A DNA stretch of 35,261 nucleotides from Candidatus Uhrbacteria bacterium. GTDB taxonomy: Bacteria; Patescibacteriota; Patescibacteriia; UBA9934; GWF2-40-263. Within the stretch, counting starts at the first letter, position 1. Every line of letters starts with the position of its first letter. Positions 1-8,837 of the stretch are shown here, in pieces. The notes under the pieces are model-generated. The model saw only the letters and a program-made list of their open reading frames with translations. It did not search any database and was not told the origin of the DNA. The DNA lies in assembly GCA_013204385.1 (NCBI GenBank), contig JABMNY010000016.1:1-35261 (forward strand), given 5' to 3'. The position numbers were made by a program, and so were the translations under genes.

Positions 1-4
1 CGTT

Positions 5-1378
5 TCATAGACTTTGATTCACTTTATTTTGAGCGTCTTTAAGTGCACGTTCTTGTTCTGCTCCCGAGAGGAATTCGTCGATGAGATCAAGGAATGCTTC
101 TTCGGCAACATGTGCATCTCCTCCCCGGTACCAGGAGTCTGCTGTGAGTGTTTGTGCTGCGAAAATGGAGAGGACCTCATCTTCAAGTTGTGAGTTAATG
201 AGTGATCGCAGAGCGGCTGGTTTTTTTGCGGCTTCGAGGTAGCTTGTTACATGATCTTCTTCTGAGGCAAACTGCACAAAATCCCATGCCCAGTCTCCTG
301 CGTCTGTAGATTTTGCAACCGTTTCAACCCAGTAATTGGCAAAGTTTACGGTCTTTCCTCCATCAATTTGAGGAAGAGCTGAGACAGAAAAGTTTAGTTT
401 GGAGTTTGCTGCTCGGATGAAGTCGTGGTGATAGGAGTAGCCAAAGAAGAAGGCTGTGTTTCCACTGACGAATGCATCGAACGAGTCAGACATGTCCTCG
501 TTCCAGGTGTAGACGGCTTTGAGTGGGTTGGCAAAATCTGTGTAGAAGCGCAGAGCCTCGCCCCCAAGGAAACCTGAATCTGTTTCTTGGGCAAACGTGA
601 CGCGTCCACGACTGTCAGTCATCTGGGTTCCGTTTTGCATCATGAGAATAGAGACGAGATCAAACGCGCGTTCAATGTTTCGACTCGTTCCCATTGCAGC
701 TCCAGCTTGCACAATGGAATTACTGGTATTGATTTGTGTGAGGAGTGAGACCTGATCTTGAAATTCAGTCCAGGTGGAAGGAGGTTCAGGGATGCTTGCT
801 GCGTTCAAGAGATCTTTGTTGTAAAAGAGGGCGAGCGAGTCCATTCCCATCGGAAGACCAAAGATGCGATTTTCTGATTCTGCTTTTGCGTTAGCTTTAT
901 AGGAACGAAGAACGTCCTTCACAACCACATCGACGAAATTGCTTTTGAGTGCGCGTTCAGACAGCGTTGGTTCTTCTTGGACCGTGTAGATTGTTTCTTT
1001 TTTGATGGTTCCGCGTGTTTCTGAATACGGAATGGTCAATGAGTCCGGCATTGGTTGGATGAGACTTTCATATTTTCCTATCCAGGTGTTGTGAATAGAA
1101 TAGATGTCGGGTCCTTCTCCTTCTGCAAACGCACGAATAAGTTCGTCTTCATATTCATCATATCGAAGCTCTCGGTAGGAGAATGAGACGTTTGGATGCA
1201 GGGACTGATAGGCGTTCATGATCTTTGTGTACGTATCATCATCATCAAAGACACGCCAGATCGTAATGGTGACAGGGGTGGTTGCAAGTTTTTCTGCGGT
1301 GGAAGAGCCACCACATCCTGCTCCCATCAAGACAATCGGGAGAAGGAGAACTGCGAGATTTCGCCAAAATATTTTCAT
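5..1378 (-). CDS. Extracellular solute-binding lipoprotein (ABC sugar-type)
   Basis: 457-aa ORF; lipobox LMGAGC; family-1-like SBP motifs (ITIWRVFDDDDTYTKIMNAYQSLHP, GLPMGMDSLALFYNKDLL). No permease genes nearby. Confidence 0.9.
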   Translation of the reverse strand: MKIFWRNLAVLLLPIVLMGAGCGGSSTAEKLATTPVTITIWRVFDDDDTYTKIMNAYQSLHPNVSFSYRELRYDEYEDELIRAFAEGEGPDIYSIHNTWIGKYESLIQPMPDSLTIPYSETRGTIKKETIYTVQEEPTLSERALKSNFVDVVVKDVLRSYKANAKAESENRIFGLPMGMDSLALFYNKDLLNAASIPEPPSTWTEFQDQVSLLTQINTSNSIVQAGAAMGTSRNIERAFDLVSILMMQNGTQMTDSRGRVTFAQETDSGFLGGEALRFYTDFANPLKAVYTWNEDMSDSFDAFVSGNTAFFFGYSYHHDFIRAANSKLNFSVSALPQIDGGKTVNFANYWVETVAKSTDAGDWAWDFVQFASEEDHVTSYLEAAKKPAALRSLINSQLEDEVLSIFAAQTLTADSWYRGGDAHVAEEAFLDLIDEFLSGAEQERALKDAQNKVNQSL

Positions 1379-2256
1379 AGCGATTTGAATGTTTGTTTCA
1401 AATAACGTTTGAGATCCTTTCCAACTTCTTCATGCTTGAGTCCGAGTTCAATTTGCGCTTTGAGATATCCAAGCTTATTTCCGCAATCATAGCGCTTTCC
1501 CTTGAACACACAGCCATAAAGGACACGTTTCATCCTGATGTACTCTGCGAATGCGTCCGCAAGTCTGATTTCACCTCCTGCACCAGGTTTGATCGTTGGA
1601 AGAATTGCGAGAAGTTCAGGAGTCAGAATCTCACGACCAATGTGTACGAGGTTTGATGGAGCTTTTTCAACAGGAGGCTTTTCAATAAACTTATTGATCT
1701 CCCAAAGACCTTCTGAAACTTCTGATCCATCGATTACGCCGTAGTTCGAAACCTCTTTCTTTGGAACTTCCATGAGCGCCGTGACAGGATCTCCATATTT
1801 CTCATAGACATCCATAAGTTGTCGTAGAGCCGGCTTTCCTCGACCATTATCGATAATGTCGTCTCCAAACAAGACGGCGACTGGCTCGTGCGCATCGATG
1901 AAGGGGAGGGCAGAGAGAACGGCGTGTCCGTCTCCAAGCGGTTTGGTTTGGCGCACGAAGGCGAATCGTGCCAGTTTTCCGATGGCTTTGATCTTTTCAA
2001 GTTCTTGAAGCTTATTCTTTTGTTCAAGTCGATATTCAAGTTCGAAGTTTCGATCAAAGTGGTCTTCAATAGCACGTTTTCCAATAGCAGTGACGAAAAT
2101 AATTTCTTCAATACCACTTGCAACGGCTTCTTCGACAATGTATTGAATCACTGGTTTGTCGACGACCGCGAGCATTTCTTTTGGTTGAGCTTTAGAGGCT
2201 GGGAGAAATCGTGTTCCCATTCCAGCAACAGGGATAATCGCTTTGCGAATCTTCAT
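1375..2256 (-). CDS. galU: UTP--glucose-1-phosphate uridylyltransferase
   Basis: KAIIPVAGMGTRFLPASKAQPKEMLAVVDKPVIQYIVEEA and FIEKP signatures, full-length 293 aa; ATGA-type overlap with the downstream gene. Confidence 0.96.
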   Translation of the reverse strand: MKIRKAIIPVAGMGTRFLPASKAQPKEMLAVVDKPVIQYIVEEAVASGIEEIIFVTAIGKRAIEDHFDRNFELEYRLEQKNKLQELEKIKAIGKLARFAFVRQTKPLGDGHAVLSALPFIDAHEPVAVLFGDDIIDNGRGKPALRQLMDVYEKYGDPVTALMEVPKKEVSNYGVIDGSEVSEGLWEINKFIEKPPVEKAPSNLVHIGREILTPELLAILPTIKPGAGGEIRLADAFAEYIRMKRVLYGCVFKGKRYDCGNKLGYLKAQIELGLKHEEVGKDLKRYLKQTFKSL

Positions 2257-2499
2257 AGTTTTTTCATTAGACCTGTTACCTTATAAATTTCTGACTATTT
2301 TGAGTGACAGTTGTGCCGAAACAATTGAAGGAAGAGGAAGAATATTTAGATATTTTGACGAATCCTGAAATCGTTGTAGGCCAAATGGCGCCAAAATAGA
2401 TCGAAAGATTATAAGGCAACAAGTCTATTACTCAGGATATAGATATGTCCCTATTGTAGCGCAAAAATGCTGAATTCAAAAACGCTCCTGTGCGGAACG

Positions 2500-2583
2500 T
2501 TAGTCACGGGAAGCAAAGAAGGAAATGATAAGGATCATCAGAAGGACGCATCCTCCAATGATCCATATACGCCAGTCTGTCAT
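2500..2583 (-). CDS. Putative 27-aa single-TM small membrane protein
   Basis: MTDWRIWIIGGCVLLMILIISFFASRD, directly downstream of the MgtE-like gene; sequence shape only. Confidence 0.35.
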   Translation of the reverse strand: MTDWRIWIIGGCVLLMILIISFFASRD

Positions 2584-2587
2584 AGGG

Positions 2588-3148
2588 TTAGAGAAGTAAT
2601 GCGCTTGTGACGAGTCCGTAGATAATAATACTGCACATATCTTGAAGGACGGTCGCAATGGGGGCGGCTCCAACGGCCGGATCTTCATGGAGATCATTGA
2701 GAACTTCTGTGACAATAATCGCAATGAGTGGAGCCACTGTCACAGACATGAGGACGGAGAGTCCGACCGCAAGCGCAAGGAGGAGGTTGTGGAGCCAGAG
2801 AGTAATAGCAAGAGTTGAGATGATTCCAAACAACAGGCCGAGAATCATTCCTAAAAGCGGTTCTTTAAGTAGGTAGTTTCGAAATTTTGTATTTGAACTC
2901 TTCAAATCTCTGGAATAAATCGCATGTGTTTGATTCCCAACAGCCGCCGCAATATACACAACAAACGGAATAAAAAACGCGACATGCACATTTGTCGCAA
3001 GGACTTCCTCAAACCGTGAGGCTAAAATCGAAATACCAAATCCTAAAAAGAGCCCTAAAATAAGTGGTGGAATCCGCAATCGAAGTAAAAGCCCAATCGA
3101 CCCCGTATCATCATCTGCGTAGACGATTTTATTTTTGTCCGTGTTCAT
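2588..3148 (-). CDS. MgtE-type divalent cation transporter, membrane domain only
   Basis: Five-TM-like profile with GNQT and DPAVGAAPIATVLQD motifs typical of the MgtE integral membrane domain; no N/CBS domains. Confidence 0.75.
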   Translation of the reverse strand: MNTDKNKIVYADDDTGSIGLLLRLRIPPLILGLFLGFGISILASRFEEVLATNVHVAFFIPFVVYIAAAVGNQTHAIYSRDLKSSNTKFRNYLLKEPLLGMILGLLFGIISTLAITLWLHNLLLALAVGLSVLMSVTVAPLIAIIVTEVLNDLHEDPAVGAAPIATVLQDMCSIIIYGLVTSALLL

Positions 3149-3154
3149 AGAAGA

Positions 3155-3751
3155 TTATTTTTCGATTCGATATTCCGTATCTTTCAGTTTCACAAATGTA
3201 AATCGATGTGAAAATTCTTTTTCGACTTCATCGTTTTGAACTGCATAATCAGGATAATGTGGAAGAACAATATAGTCCACGATATTTAATCCATGAGAGT
3301 TATGCAAATAAAAGTCATTTGGTAATTCCGGGATGTCCTCTGAAAGAAATGGTTCAACACTTGGACCTGCGAGGAGTGATCCCGCGCTCGAACCAATATA
3401 GATGCGATTCTGATTGAGCAAATCTGGGATCATCGAAATAAATCCGCTCGTGTGAGCATACTCGAACAGATAGGTTGTGTTCCCACCTGCAACAAAAATA
3501 ATATCAGCTGATTCGAGTTCCTGTTTCAATGTTGATGGGTCTTGTTTCTTTAAATCGACATCAAAGAGGGAATAGCCAAGATCCACTAACGCCTTCCGAT
3601 CCGCTTCTATCCATGGAGTGTCTTTATAAACGTCACCAGCCGTAGGGATAAACGCAACCCGCTGTGATTTTTTTGGAAGAGCCCCGACATCAGAAAGCTC
3701 TCGAGCAACGGCGCTAAACGATGAGGTCAAAATGAGGCGAGGGCGGTTCAT
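3155..3751 (-). CDS. Peptidase E-like (S51, type 1 glutamine amidotransferase-like) protein
   Basis: IIFVAGGNTTYLFEY and IYIGSSAGSLLAGPS (nucleophile GSSAG) motifs. Confidence 0.82.
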   Translation of the reverse strand: MNRPRLILTSSFSAVARELSDVGALPKKSQRVAFIPTAGDVYKDTPWIEADRKALVDLGYSLFDVDLKKQDPSTLKQELESADIIFVAGGNTTYLFEYAHTSGFISMIPDLLNQNRIYIGSSAGSLLAGPSVEPFLSEDIPELPNDFYLHNSHGLNIVDYIVLPHYPDYAVQNDEVEKEFSHRFTFVKLKDTEYRIEK

Positions 3752-3760
3752 AGTGAGACT

Positions 3761-3769
3761 AGTTTAGCA
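3761..3769 (-). promoter_or_regulatory. Extended -10 box (TGC TAAACT), 9 nt before the ATG of the S51 gene
   Basis: Minus strand GTTCCGTGCTAAACTAGTCTCACTATG. Confidence 0.6.
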
Positions 3770-3777
3770 CGGAACAA

Positions 3778-3802
3778 AAACACCAGACGAGATGTCTGGT
3801 AT
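3778..3802 (-). terminator. Hairpin with T-rich tail
   Basis: Minus strand ACCAGACATCTCGTCTGGT followed by GTTTTTGTT. Confidence 0.45.
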
Positions 3803-3814
3803 TTTCAAGTATCG

Positions 3815-3916
3815 GGGGTCAGGTCGGGTTATGGGCTTTTCAACGAAGGGGGTGTTGCAGATAAAGACAATATACTCAATAAACCCATCAAAACCGGATA
3901 CCTGAGACTTGACCCC
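3815..3916. repeat. REP-like element: ggggtcaggtc ... gacttgacccc inverted repeat
   Basis: 11-bp arms (3815-3825 and 3906-3916) with one mismatch around a ~80-nt centre in a non-coding stretch. Confidence 0.4.
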
Positions 3917-4096
3917 ATTTCGGCTTCTGATTTCGATTTCCAATTTTGGCGGTGTCTGTGGGTTTAGTACCAGATTTATCGCAAGCATTAAAGGGATTTT
4001 CGAGCGTTCACCAAAGGACGGTTTTGAGGCATGTGGGTCATTTCCCATACCCAAACATTTATAGTAAAATTATTTAACATAATCAAACAAATTTTT

Positions 4097-4396
4097 ATGA
4101 AAGATCAAGAAAGCGGGCCGCATATTTCGGAAGAAGAGGCTAGAAGCAAATTACATGCATTTGTGCATAATCCAGACAGTCTTGGACTATCAACCGAGGA
4201 ACGCGACAAGGTTATTGGAATCGCTTTTAACGGTGTAAGAAATCCGGATTGGGAGTCGGCACTTGATGTTATGTCAGACGACGAAGCTAAAACATTTGGG
4301 GCTGACCCAAACATGCGGGAAAACGCACGCCAGCAGCGAGGAAGGGCCTTAGAAGAAGCCAGAAAATTTTTGGATGAAATGGGGTACAATCGCTAA
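4097..4396 (+). CDS. Hypothetical small acidic/helical protein
   Basis: 99-aa ORF from an internal ATG (MKDQESGPHISEEEARSKLH...); followed by a strong hairpin. Confidence 0.6.
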   Translation: MKDQESGPHISEEEARSKLHAFVHNPDSLGLSTEERDKVIGIAFNGVRNPDWESALDVMSDDEAKTFGADPNMRENARQQRGRALEEARKFLDEMGYNR

Positions 4397-4416
4397 GCTC
4401 AAGGTAAAAATCTATA

Positions 4417-4481
4417 ACAAAACAACCCTTCGGTATGAAGTATGCGCTTGCGCCTCACTTCATACCGAAGGGTTGTTTTGT
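4417..4481. terminator. Perfect 25-bp inverted repeat, probable bidirectional terminator
   Basis: acaaaacaacccttcggtatgaagt / acttcataccgaagggttgttttgt with 15-nt loop, between the 4097-4396 gene and a converging tRNA. Confidence 0.75.
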
Positions 4482-4583
4482 ATTCGACAAAGCCTTATGG
4501 GTCGCCCTACTGCCATGGGCAGGAAGGACGCACGATAAGACTTTCTCGTGGCGGTGTCTATTGTACAAAATTCGAACTTATTT

Positions 4584-4671
4584 TGGCGGAGAGGAGAGGA
4601 TTCGAACCTCCGATACCTGACGGCATACACGATTTCGAGTCGTGCGCATTCGACCACTCTGCCACCTCTCC
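4584..4671 (-). tRNA. tRNA-Ser(CGA)
   Basis: Minus strand GGAGAGGTGGCAGAGTGGTCGAATGCG...ACTCGAAATCGT...GGTTCGAATCCTCTCCTCTCCGCCA; long variable arm, CCA encoded. Confidence 0.93.
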
Positions 4672-4772
4672 TTAAAGTCGATAGGTCTACAACTATACGA
4701 TCAGATGAGAGTAGCATGAGAGGTATTGCATCTCAATAGGGATGAAATCTTTTTTCTCTCGCGAACATCCTG

Positions 4773-4778
4773 TAAACT
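4773..4778 (+). promoter_or_regulatory. -10 box TAAACT, 8 nt before ATG 4787
   Basis: CTGTAAACTAGGTACATATG. Confidence 0.5.
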
Positions 4779-4786
4779 AGGTACAT

Positions 4787-5305
4787 ATGAATGAGCATGC
4801 ACCCGCCCCATTTATTCGTCCTAGAATGGAAACTCCTGAAAAGCGCGTGGAGCGTGAAACCCCTCTTGAATCTCTTGAGGCAGATACCTTGAAAGTCGAA
4901 AGTTTCGATGTGTTTTATGACAAGGTTGTGCGTGGCGAGATTACTTCGCGAGCCGTGTTGGAAGCGTATGCTGCAGGGAGGTTCGGCGAGCAAGACTATC
5001 TTCTTGATGAAAAAGGTAATGATGTTATAAAGCCAGATGGGGGATATATAAGAGAACCGCTTAAAGAAAATCAAAGATTTCGATTGCCAAAGAATCAAGT
5101 TGAATTATTAAGTGTCTATAGTGATAATCGAGCGGAAGTTGAAAAGCGTAAACAGACAGCTCTATCTGAAATAACTGGACTTCGAAACATTTCAGATTTA
5201 CTTCTGAAAGCTTCATTCATGAGTGAGGCAGAATTACGTGCAAGACTGGTTGGGAGTATGACCGGGAAGGGTATCTTCTTGATGAAAAAGGTAATGATGT
5301 TATAA
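4787..5305 (+). CDS. N-terminal part of a large flavoprotein, separated from the rest by an apparent 1-nt deletion near 5254
   Basis: Frame 2 ORF; reading switches to frame 1 at RARLVG|YDREGYLLDEKG, as shown by the parallel RARLVGGYDQQGYLLDEKG copy at ~5508-5565. Confidence 0.75.
   Translation: MNEHAPAPFIRPRMETPEKRVERETPLESLEADTLKVESFDVFYDKVVRGEITSRAVLEAYAAGRFGEQDYLLDEKGNDVIKPDGGYIREPLKENQRFRLPKNQVELLSVYSDNRAEVEKRKQTALSEITGLRNISDLLLKASFMSEAELRARLVGSMTGKGIFLMKKVMML
4997..5075 (+). repeat. Exact 79-bp direct repeat, copy 1
   Basis: tatcttcttgatgaaaaaggtaatgatgttataaagccagatgggggatatataagagaaccgcttaaagaaaatcaaa. Confidence 0.95.
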
Positions 5306-5350
5306 AGCCAGATGGGGGATATATAAGAGAACCGCTTAAAGAAAATCAAA
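5272..5350 (+). repeat. Exact 79-bp direct repeat, copy 2
   Basis: Identical to 4997-5075; a diverged third copy of the motif lies near 5540-5600. Confidence 0.95.
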
Positions 5351-5433
5351 AAGGGAACACTGATCCTGAGATAGCTGAGGTACTGAATCAATCAAATTCC
5401 GTAAATGGAGAAAAAAGAGAGGTTCAAAATGAA

Positions 5434-8400
5434 TTGTCTGTAGATAAACCATTGGTGGACAATTTTTTTAAGTTAATCCAAAAAAATACAGAGCCTGCAA
5501 TGGTTCTTCGCGCAAGACTCGTCGGGGGATACGACCAGCAAGGGTATCTTCTCGATGAAAAAGGTAAGGATATTGTAAAGCCAAATGGGGACTATGTAAT
5601 AGAAGATAATCCTTCATTTCGGGCTTTTATAAAAGATCAGGAGACTCGAGGGCTTTTGGGTGAATTGAATGAGTTGTTTGCAAATGAGGCTATTCCAGAT
5701 GACGTGAAAGCATCCATGCGGATGTATTTGAAGTCTCAAGATCAGACGCTCTTAGACAGAATTGAGCAAGCGGCTTTAGCAGATGGAAAAGATGCTGGGT
5801 TTGTGGCGGAGTTTGTTTCCACTCTTTCACAACTTGAACAAAAAAAACGGCTAGTCACATTTTCTGAAGGGTTCTTTAAGATTCATGATCAATCAAATAG
5901 TTTTGATGATGCCCTTGTGTATTTGCGTGTATACGAAACTCAAACAGAAGATGACCGAGCACGGGTTGAACAATTTGCGCGGTATGTGTTTGCCAAGCGA
6001 CGCACTGAGTTCATTGCTTCATACGCACAAGCTCTAGACCAAGAGGTTGTTGATTATACCGCTGTACTTGAGCGGTTAAAGGTTCTCTCTTCTTCTGTTT
6101 CAAAACAAGACAAATCAGCCGTGATTCCGCTTGCCCGCCAAGCGTACGCACGTGAACTTGCTGAATTTCAAAAAGACGTACAAATGCGGTTGACCAGGCG
6201 CGCAAAACCTGAGGAGGTGTATGCGTTTATTGACGCACAACCCGTCAGACCATCCATTGATCAGTATGATTATGTGGAGACGATTACAAAAATGAAGGAG
6301 TATGCTCGGCGCATTCTGGGTGAGAGCGAAAAGATGGACCGGTTAAAACGGACAAATGATATCCGTGGCTTGTTTCCGACCGCTGCCTCAAGTGTAGTCT
6401 TAGAACAATTAGAGGCTTTTCCAAAAGAAACCTCGGAAGATCAGGCGATTGCTGTACAAATGCTCGAGGAGTATAGACAATTTGCTGCGGCAAATAGGCC
6501 ACAAGACTTTGATGAAGCATTTGGTCAAGAGCTTGCACAAACACTTGAATCAAGAAGACAGGGGAAGTTTGTGAAAGCGGAACTTGGGAGAAATAAAGAG
6601 GCGTTTTCCTATACACAACGTCGATTCACAGAAGCGATTTATCCTCTTGAGCAGGTTTTGCGTGATGATCCGCGCACGCGAGACGCCATGGAGGAGGTGC
6701 TAGGAAATACAAAAACAGGAGGTTCCGGTGAGCGTGCGCGGTATGTACTGCGGTTAAAGGCTCTTTCAGAGCAACGCCCACTTACAGATACAGAACGTTC
6801 ATACCTTGAATCTGTCGAGCTTTTATCTTTGCACAATCCGTATTTGGTGGCTGTTGCTTCCTCTGCACCAGGTGTCACGAAGGAATTTTTAAACCATCAT
6901 TTTGACCGAAAAACCAAGCTTACAGTAGATTCCTTGAAAGACGGAGATTATGTTCCTGCGCTGATTATTGGTTCGGGTCCAAGTGGGATGATTGCGTTTG
7001 GAGAGCTCGTGCGACAGCGTCCTGATCTGGCAGAGCAATCAATCTTGGTTGATGAAGGGGAGACGATTGGAGGGCCGTTTGCGATTCCTCGTGGACCCGC
7101 TTGGGAACTCAATAGCGCAAATCGTCGTGGGGAGGGGGGAGCATCTCTTCCCGATCGATCATCTATCGCAGAAATTGATACCGTGCGGGCGTATGGGAAT
7201 CCCACAACGCGCTGGTATCCAGGTGAACGTGCTCAGGATAAAGATGTCCGTGCAGGAAGCATCAATGCGACTGTCGATTATTTGCTCACTCCGGATGATT
7301 TATCTACGGCGAGATATCCAACCAATGAAGAATTGCAACTAACCCTCTCATTGCAGGCTGCACTTACGGTGAACAAGATGCTTTTGGGGACTCGACTGAT
7401 GAAATGTGAGCCCGCCCCTGAGGATGGGCAACCTGGCACAAAGTTGGTCACGCTTGAAATTCGTGAGGCAAATGGAGAAACGAAAGTTCTTAAAATTCGT
7501 ACAGACTTCATTCCGACATCCTCTGGGCTCGGACAACCCTCCTATGGATTTTCTTTACCTGGGTCACGTGCAGAGCGTATCCTTGAGGCAACTGCAAATA
7601 CAAACGATTTTCCAAAACTAAGTACGACCTTAGAAGCCTTTCGTGCTCTGGCGGATCGTCGCAGAGAGAAAAAAAGCAGTATTGGAAAAACACTGGTCAT
7701 TTGGGGAAGAGGAAACTCGACAGATACATTAATTGAGTTTGTCGGGAATATTTTCAATGGAGAGAATCCTCGTGTGCGTGACGTGACCAAAATTTATGTG
7801 ATTGCAGATGGAGACTTAAGCGCACGACCACGTTATGCGCAGATAACAGATTTAAAACCACGTAACGGTCGAGGAAACCTCGTAGAATTTATTAGCGCTC
7901 GTGTGGCAGATGCTGGATTTTCGGATGCAACCCAGGAGTCCATCCAGGTTTATGACGAGCAAGGACAAGTGATTCGAACAAACGATGGAGAACCGATTGT
8001 CGCAGACGCGGGAATTGCGGCAACAGGATTTCAGCCAACAGCGGGTGAGGTGTTTGCTCCTATGCTTCAAGATGGACAGAAATTTCGATCAAAGAATGAA
8101 ACAGAACTTGGAATCGAGTCTGTTTCGCTTCCAACAAACATGGATGTTGCCGTGGCCGACAGACTCAAATCAGACCCAACGGTACTTTTTTTGGGAACTG
8201 CTTCTCGACCACAGTTCAATGTGACAAAACTTGCGCAACTCCCAACACCTGCTCGAGATGCTCTTTTGAGAAATGGAGCAGAGAATGCCGTCGCTATTGG
8301 ATTTCGAGGTCCAGACACGCAAGCAGCAATGAACATTACCTTAAACAGTTTAGACATCGTTCTTCCAAATACCGTGGAATCAAAACGAGATCAGATTGCG

Positions 8401-8835
8401 CTTGATGGAGAGATTCAACTGGGAGCGGAGGTGGCGATTAGGCGTGTGGTTGCACCAGATGCGCTTGGAATTCCTGATGATGTGGAAGCGGAAGCTATTT
8501 TTCTATCGAGTCTTTTGGCGTATGAAGTTGGGAACACAATCGAGGTGCTTAATAGTTCTTCTGGGCGATCAAGAAGGTTCACGGGAGACGTTAATTTTGA
8601 AGTCACGTATGTTGAGGAAGCAGGACGTTTTCAACTCAAATTTACGGGAGGAGATCAATCTACGATTTCTCAACCCCTCTTAAATGAAATATCACGAGTC
8701 GTTCAACAAAAGGACTTTCAGCGCTATGCAATTAGTGCCTTGCGTAAACGCCGACGCGCCTCAAAACTCTCTTTAGATGTTGCATTTAAAAAAGGGTTTT
8801 TGGATCCTCAACGAACATTCGTACAGGAGAGTTAA
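5434..8835 (+). CDS. Large FAD/NAD(P)-binding protein with a long uncharacterised N-terminal helical region (coding continues upstream to ~5254)
   Basis: 1133-aa ORF; YVPALIIGSGPSGMIAFGELVRQRPDLAEQSILVDEGETIGGPF dinucleotide-binding motif at ~aa 507; second nucleotide-binding segment KTLVIWGRGNSTDTLIEF. Confidence 0.85.
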   Translation: MSVDKPLVDNFFKLIQKNTEPAMVLRARLVGGYDQQGYLLDEKGKDIVKPNGDYVIEDNPSFRAFIKDQETRGLLGELNELFANEAIPDDVKASMRMYLKSQDQTLLDRIEQAALADGKDAGFVAEFVSTLSQLEQKKRLVTFSEGFFKIHDQSNSFDDALVYLRVYETQTEDDRARVEQFARYVFAKRRTEFIASYAQALDQEVVDYTAVLERLKVLSSSVSKQDKSAVIPLARQAYARELAEFQKDVQMRLTRRAKPEEVYAFIDAQPVRPSIDQYDYVETITKMKEYARRILGESEKMDRLKRTNDIRGLFPTAASSVVLEQLEAFPKETSEDQAIAVQMLEEYRQFAAANRPQDFDEAFGQELAQTLESRRQGKFVKAELGRNKEAFSYTQRRFTEAIYPLEQVLRDDPRTRDAMEEVLGNTKTGGSGERARYVLRLKALSEQRPLTDTERSYLESVELLSLHNPYLVAVASSAPGVTKEFLNHHFDRKTKLTVDSLKDGDYVPALIIGSGPSGMIAFGELVRQRPDLAEQSILVDEGETIGGPFAIPRGPAWELNSANRRGEGGASLPDRSSIAEIDTVRAYGNPTTRWYPGERAQDKDVRAGSINATVDYLLTPDDLSTARYPTNEELQLTLSLQAALTVNKMLLGTRLMKCEPAPEDGQPGTKLVTLEIREANGETKVLKIRTDFIPTSSGLGQPSYGFSLPGSRAERILEATANTNDFPKLSTTLEAFRALADRRREKKSSIGKTLVIWGRGNSTDTLIEFVGNIFNGENPRVRDVTKIYVIADGDLSARPRYAQITDLKPRNGRGNLVEFISARVADAGFSDATQESIQVYDEQGQVIRTNDGEPIVADAGIAATGFQPTAGEVFAPMLQDGQKFRSKNETELGIESVSLPTNMDVAVADRLKSDPTVLFLGTASRPQFNVTKLAQLPTPARDALLRNGAENAVAIGFRGPDTQAAMNITLNSLDIVLPNTVESKRDQIALDGEIQLGAEVAIRRVVAPDALGIPDDVEAEAIFLSSLLAYEVGNTIEVLNSSSGRSRRFTGDVNFEVTYVEEAGRFQLKFTGGDQSTISQPLLNEISRVVQQKDFQRYAISALRKRRRASKLSLDVAFKKGFLDPQRTFVQES

Positions 8836-8837
8836 CG

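Noticed and set aside
2313-2399. Short plus-strand reading VPKQLKEEEEYLDILTNPEIVVGQMAPK, faintly like a hydrogenase 'VVGQxAP' segment
   Set aside because: Only 28 codons from a GTG, with stops right after; too little to call a gene remnant without a database search.
3764-4054. 96-aa minus ORF
   Set aside because: Covers the REP-like inverted repeat and has no recognisable protein character; more likely a chance ORF.
4417-4481. Perfect 25-bp palindrome as a mobile-element end
   Set aside because: Sits between converging transcription units with A/T-rich outer arms; bidirectional terminator is the simpler explanation.
6011-7790. Numerous antisense and alternate-frame ORFs inside the flavoprotein gene
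   Set aside because: Shadow ORFs of a long coding region with low-complexity, non-protein-like translations.
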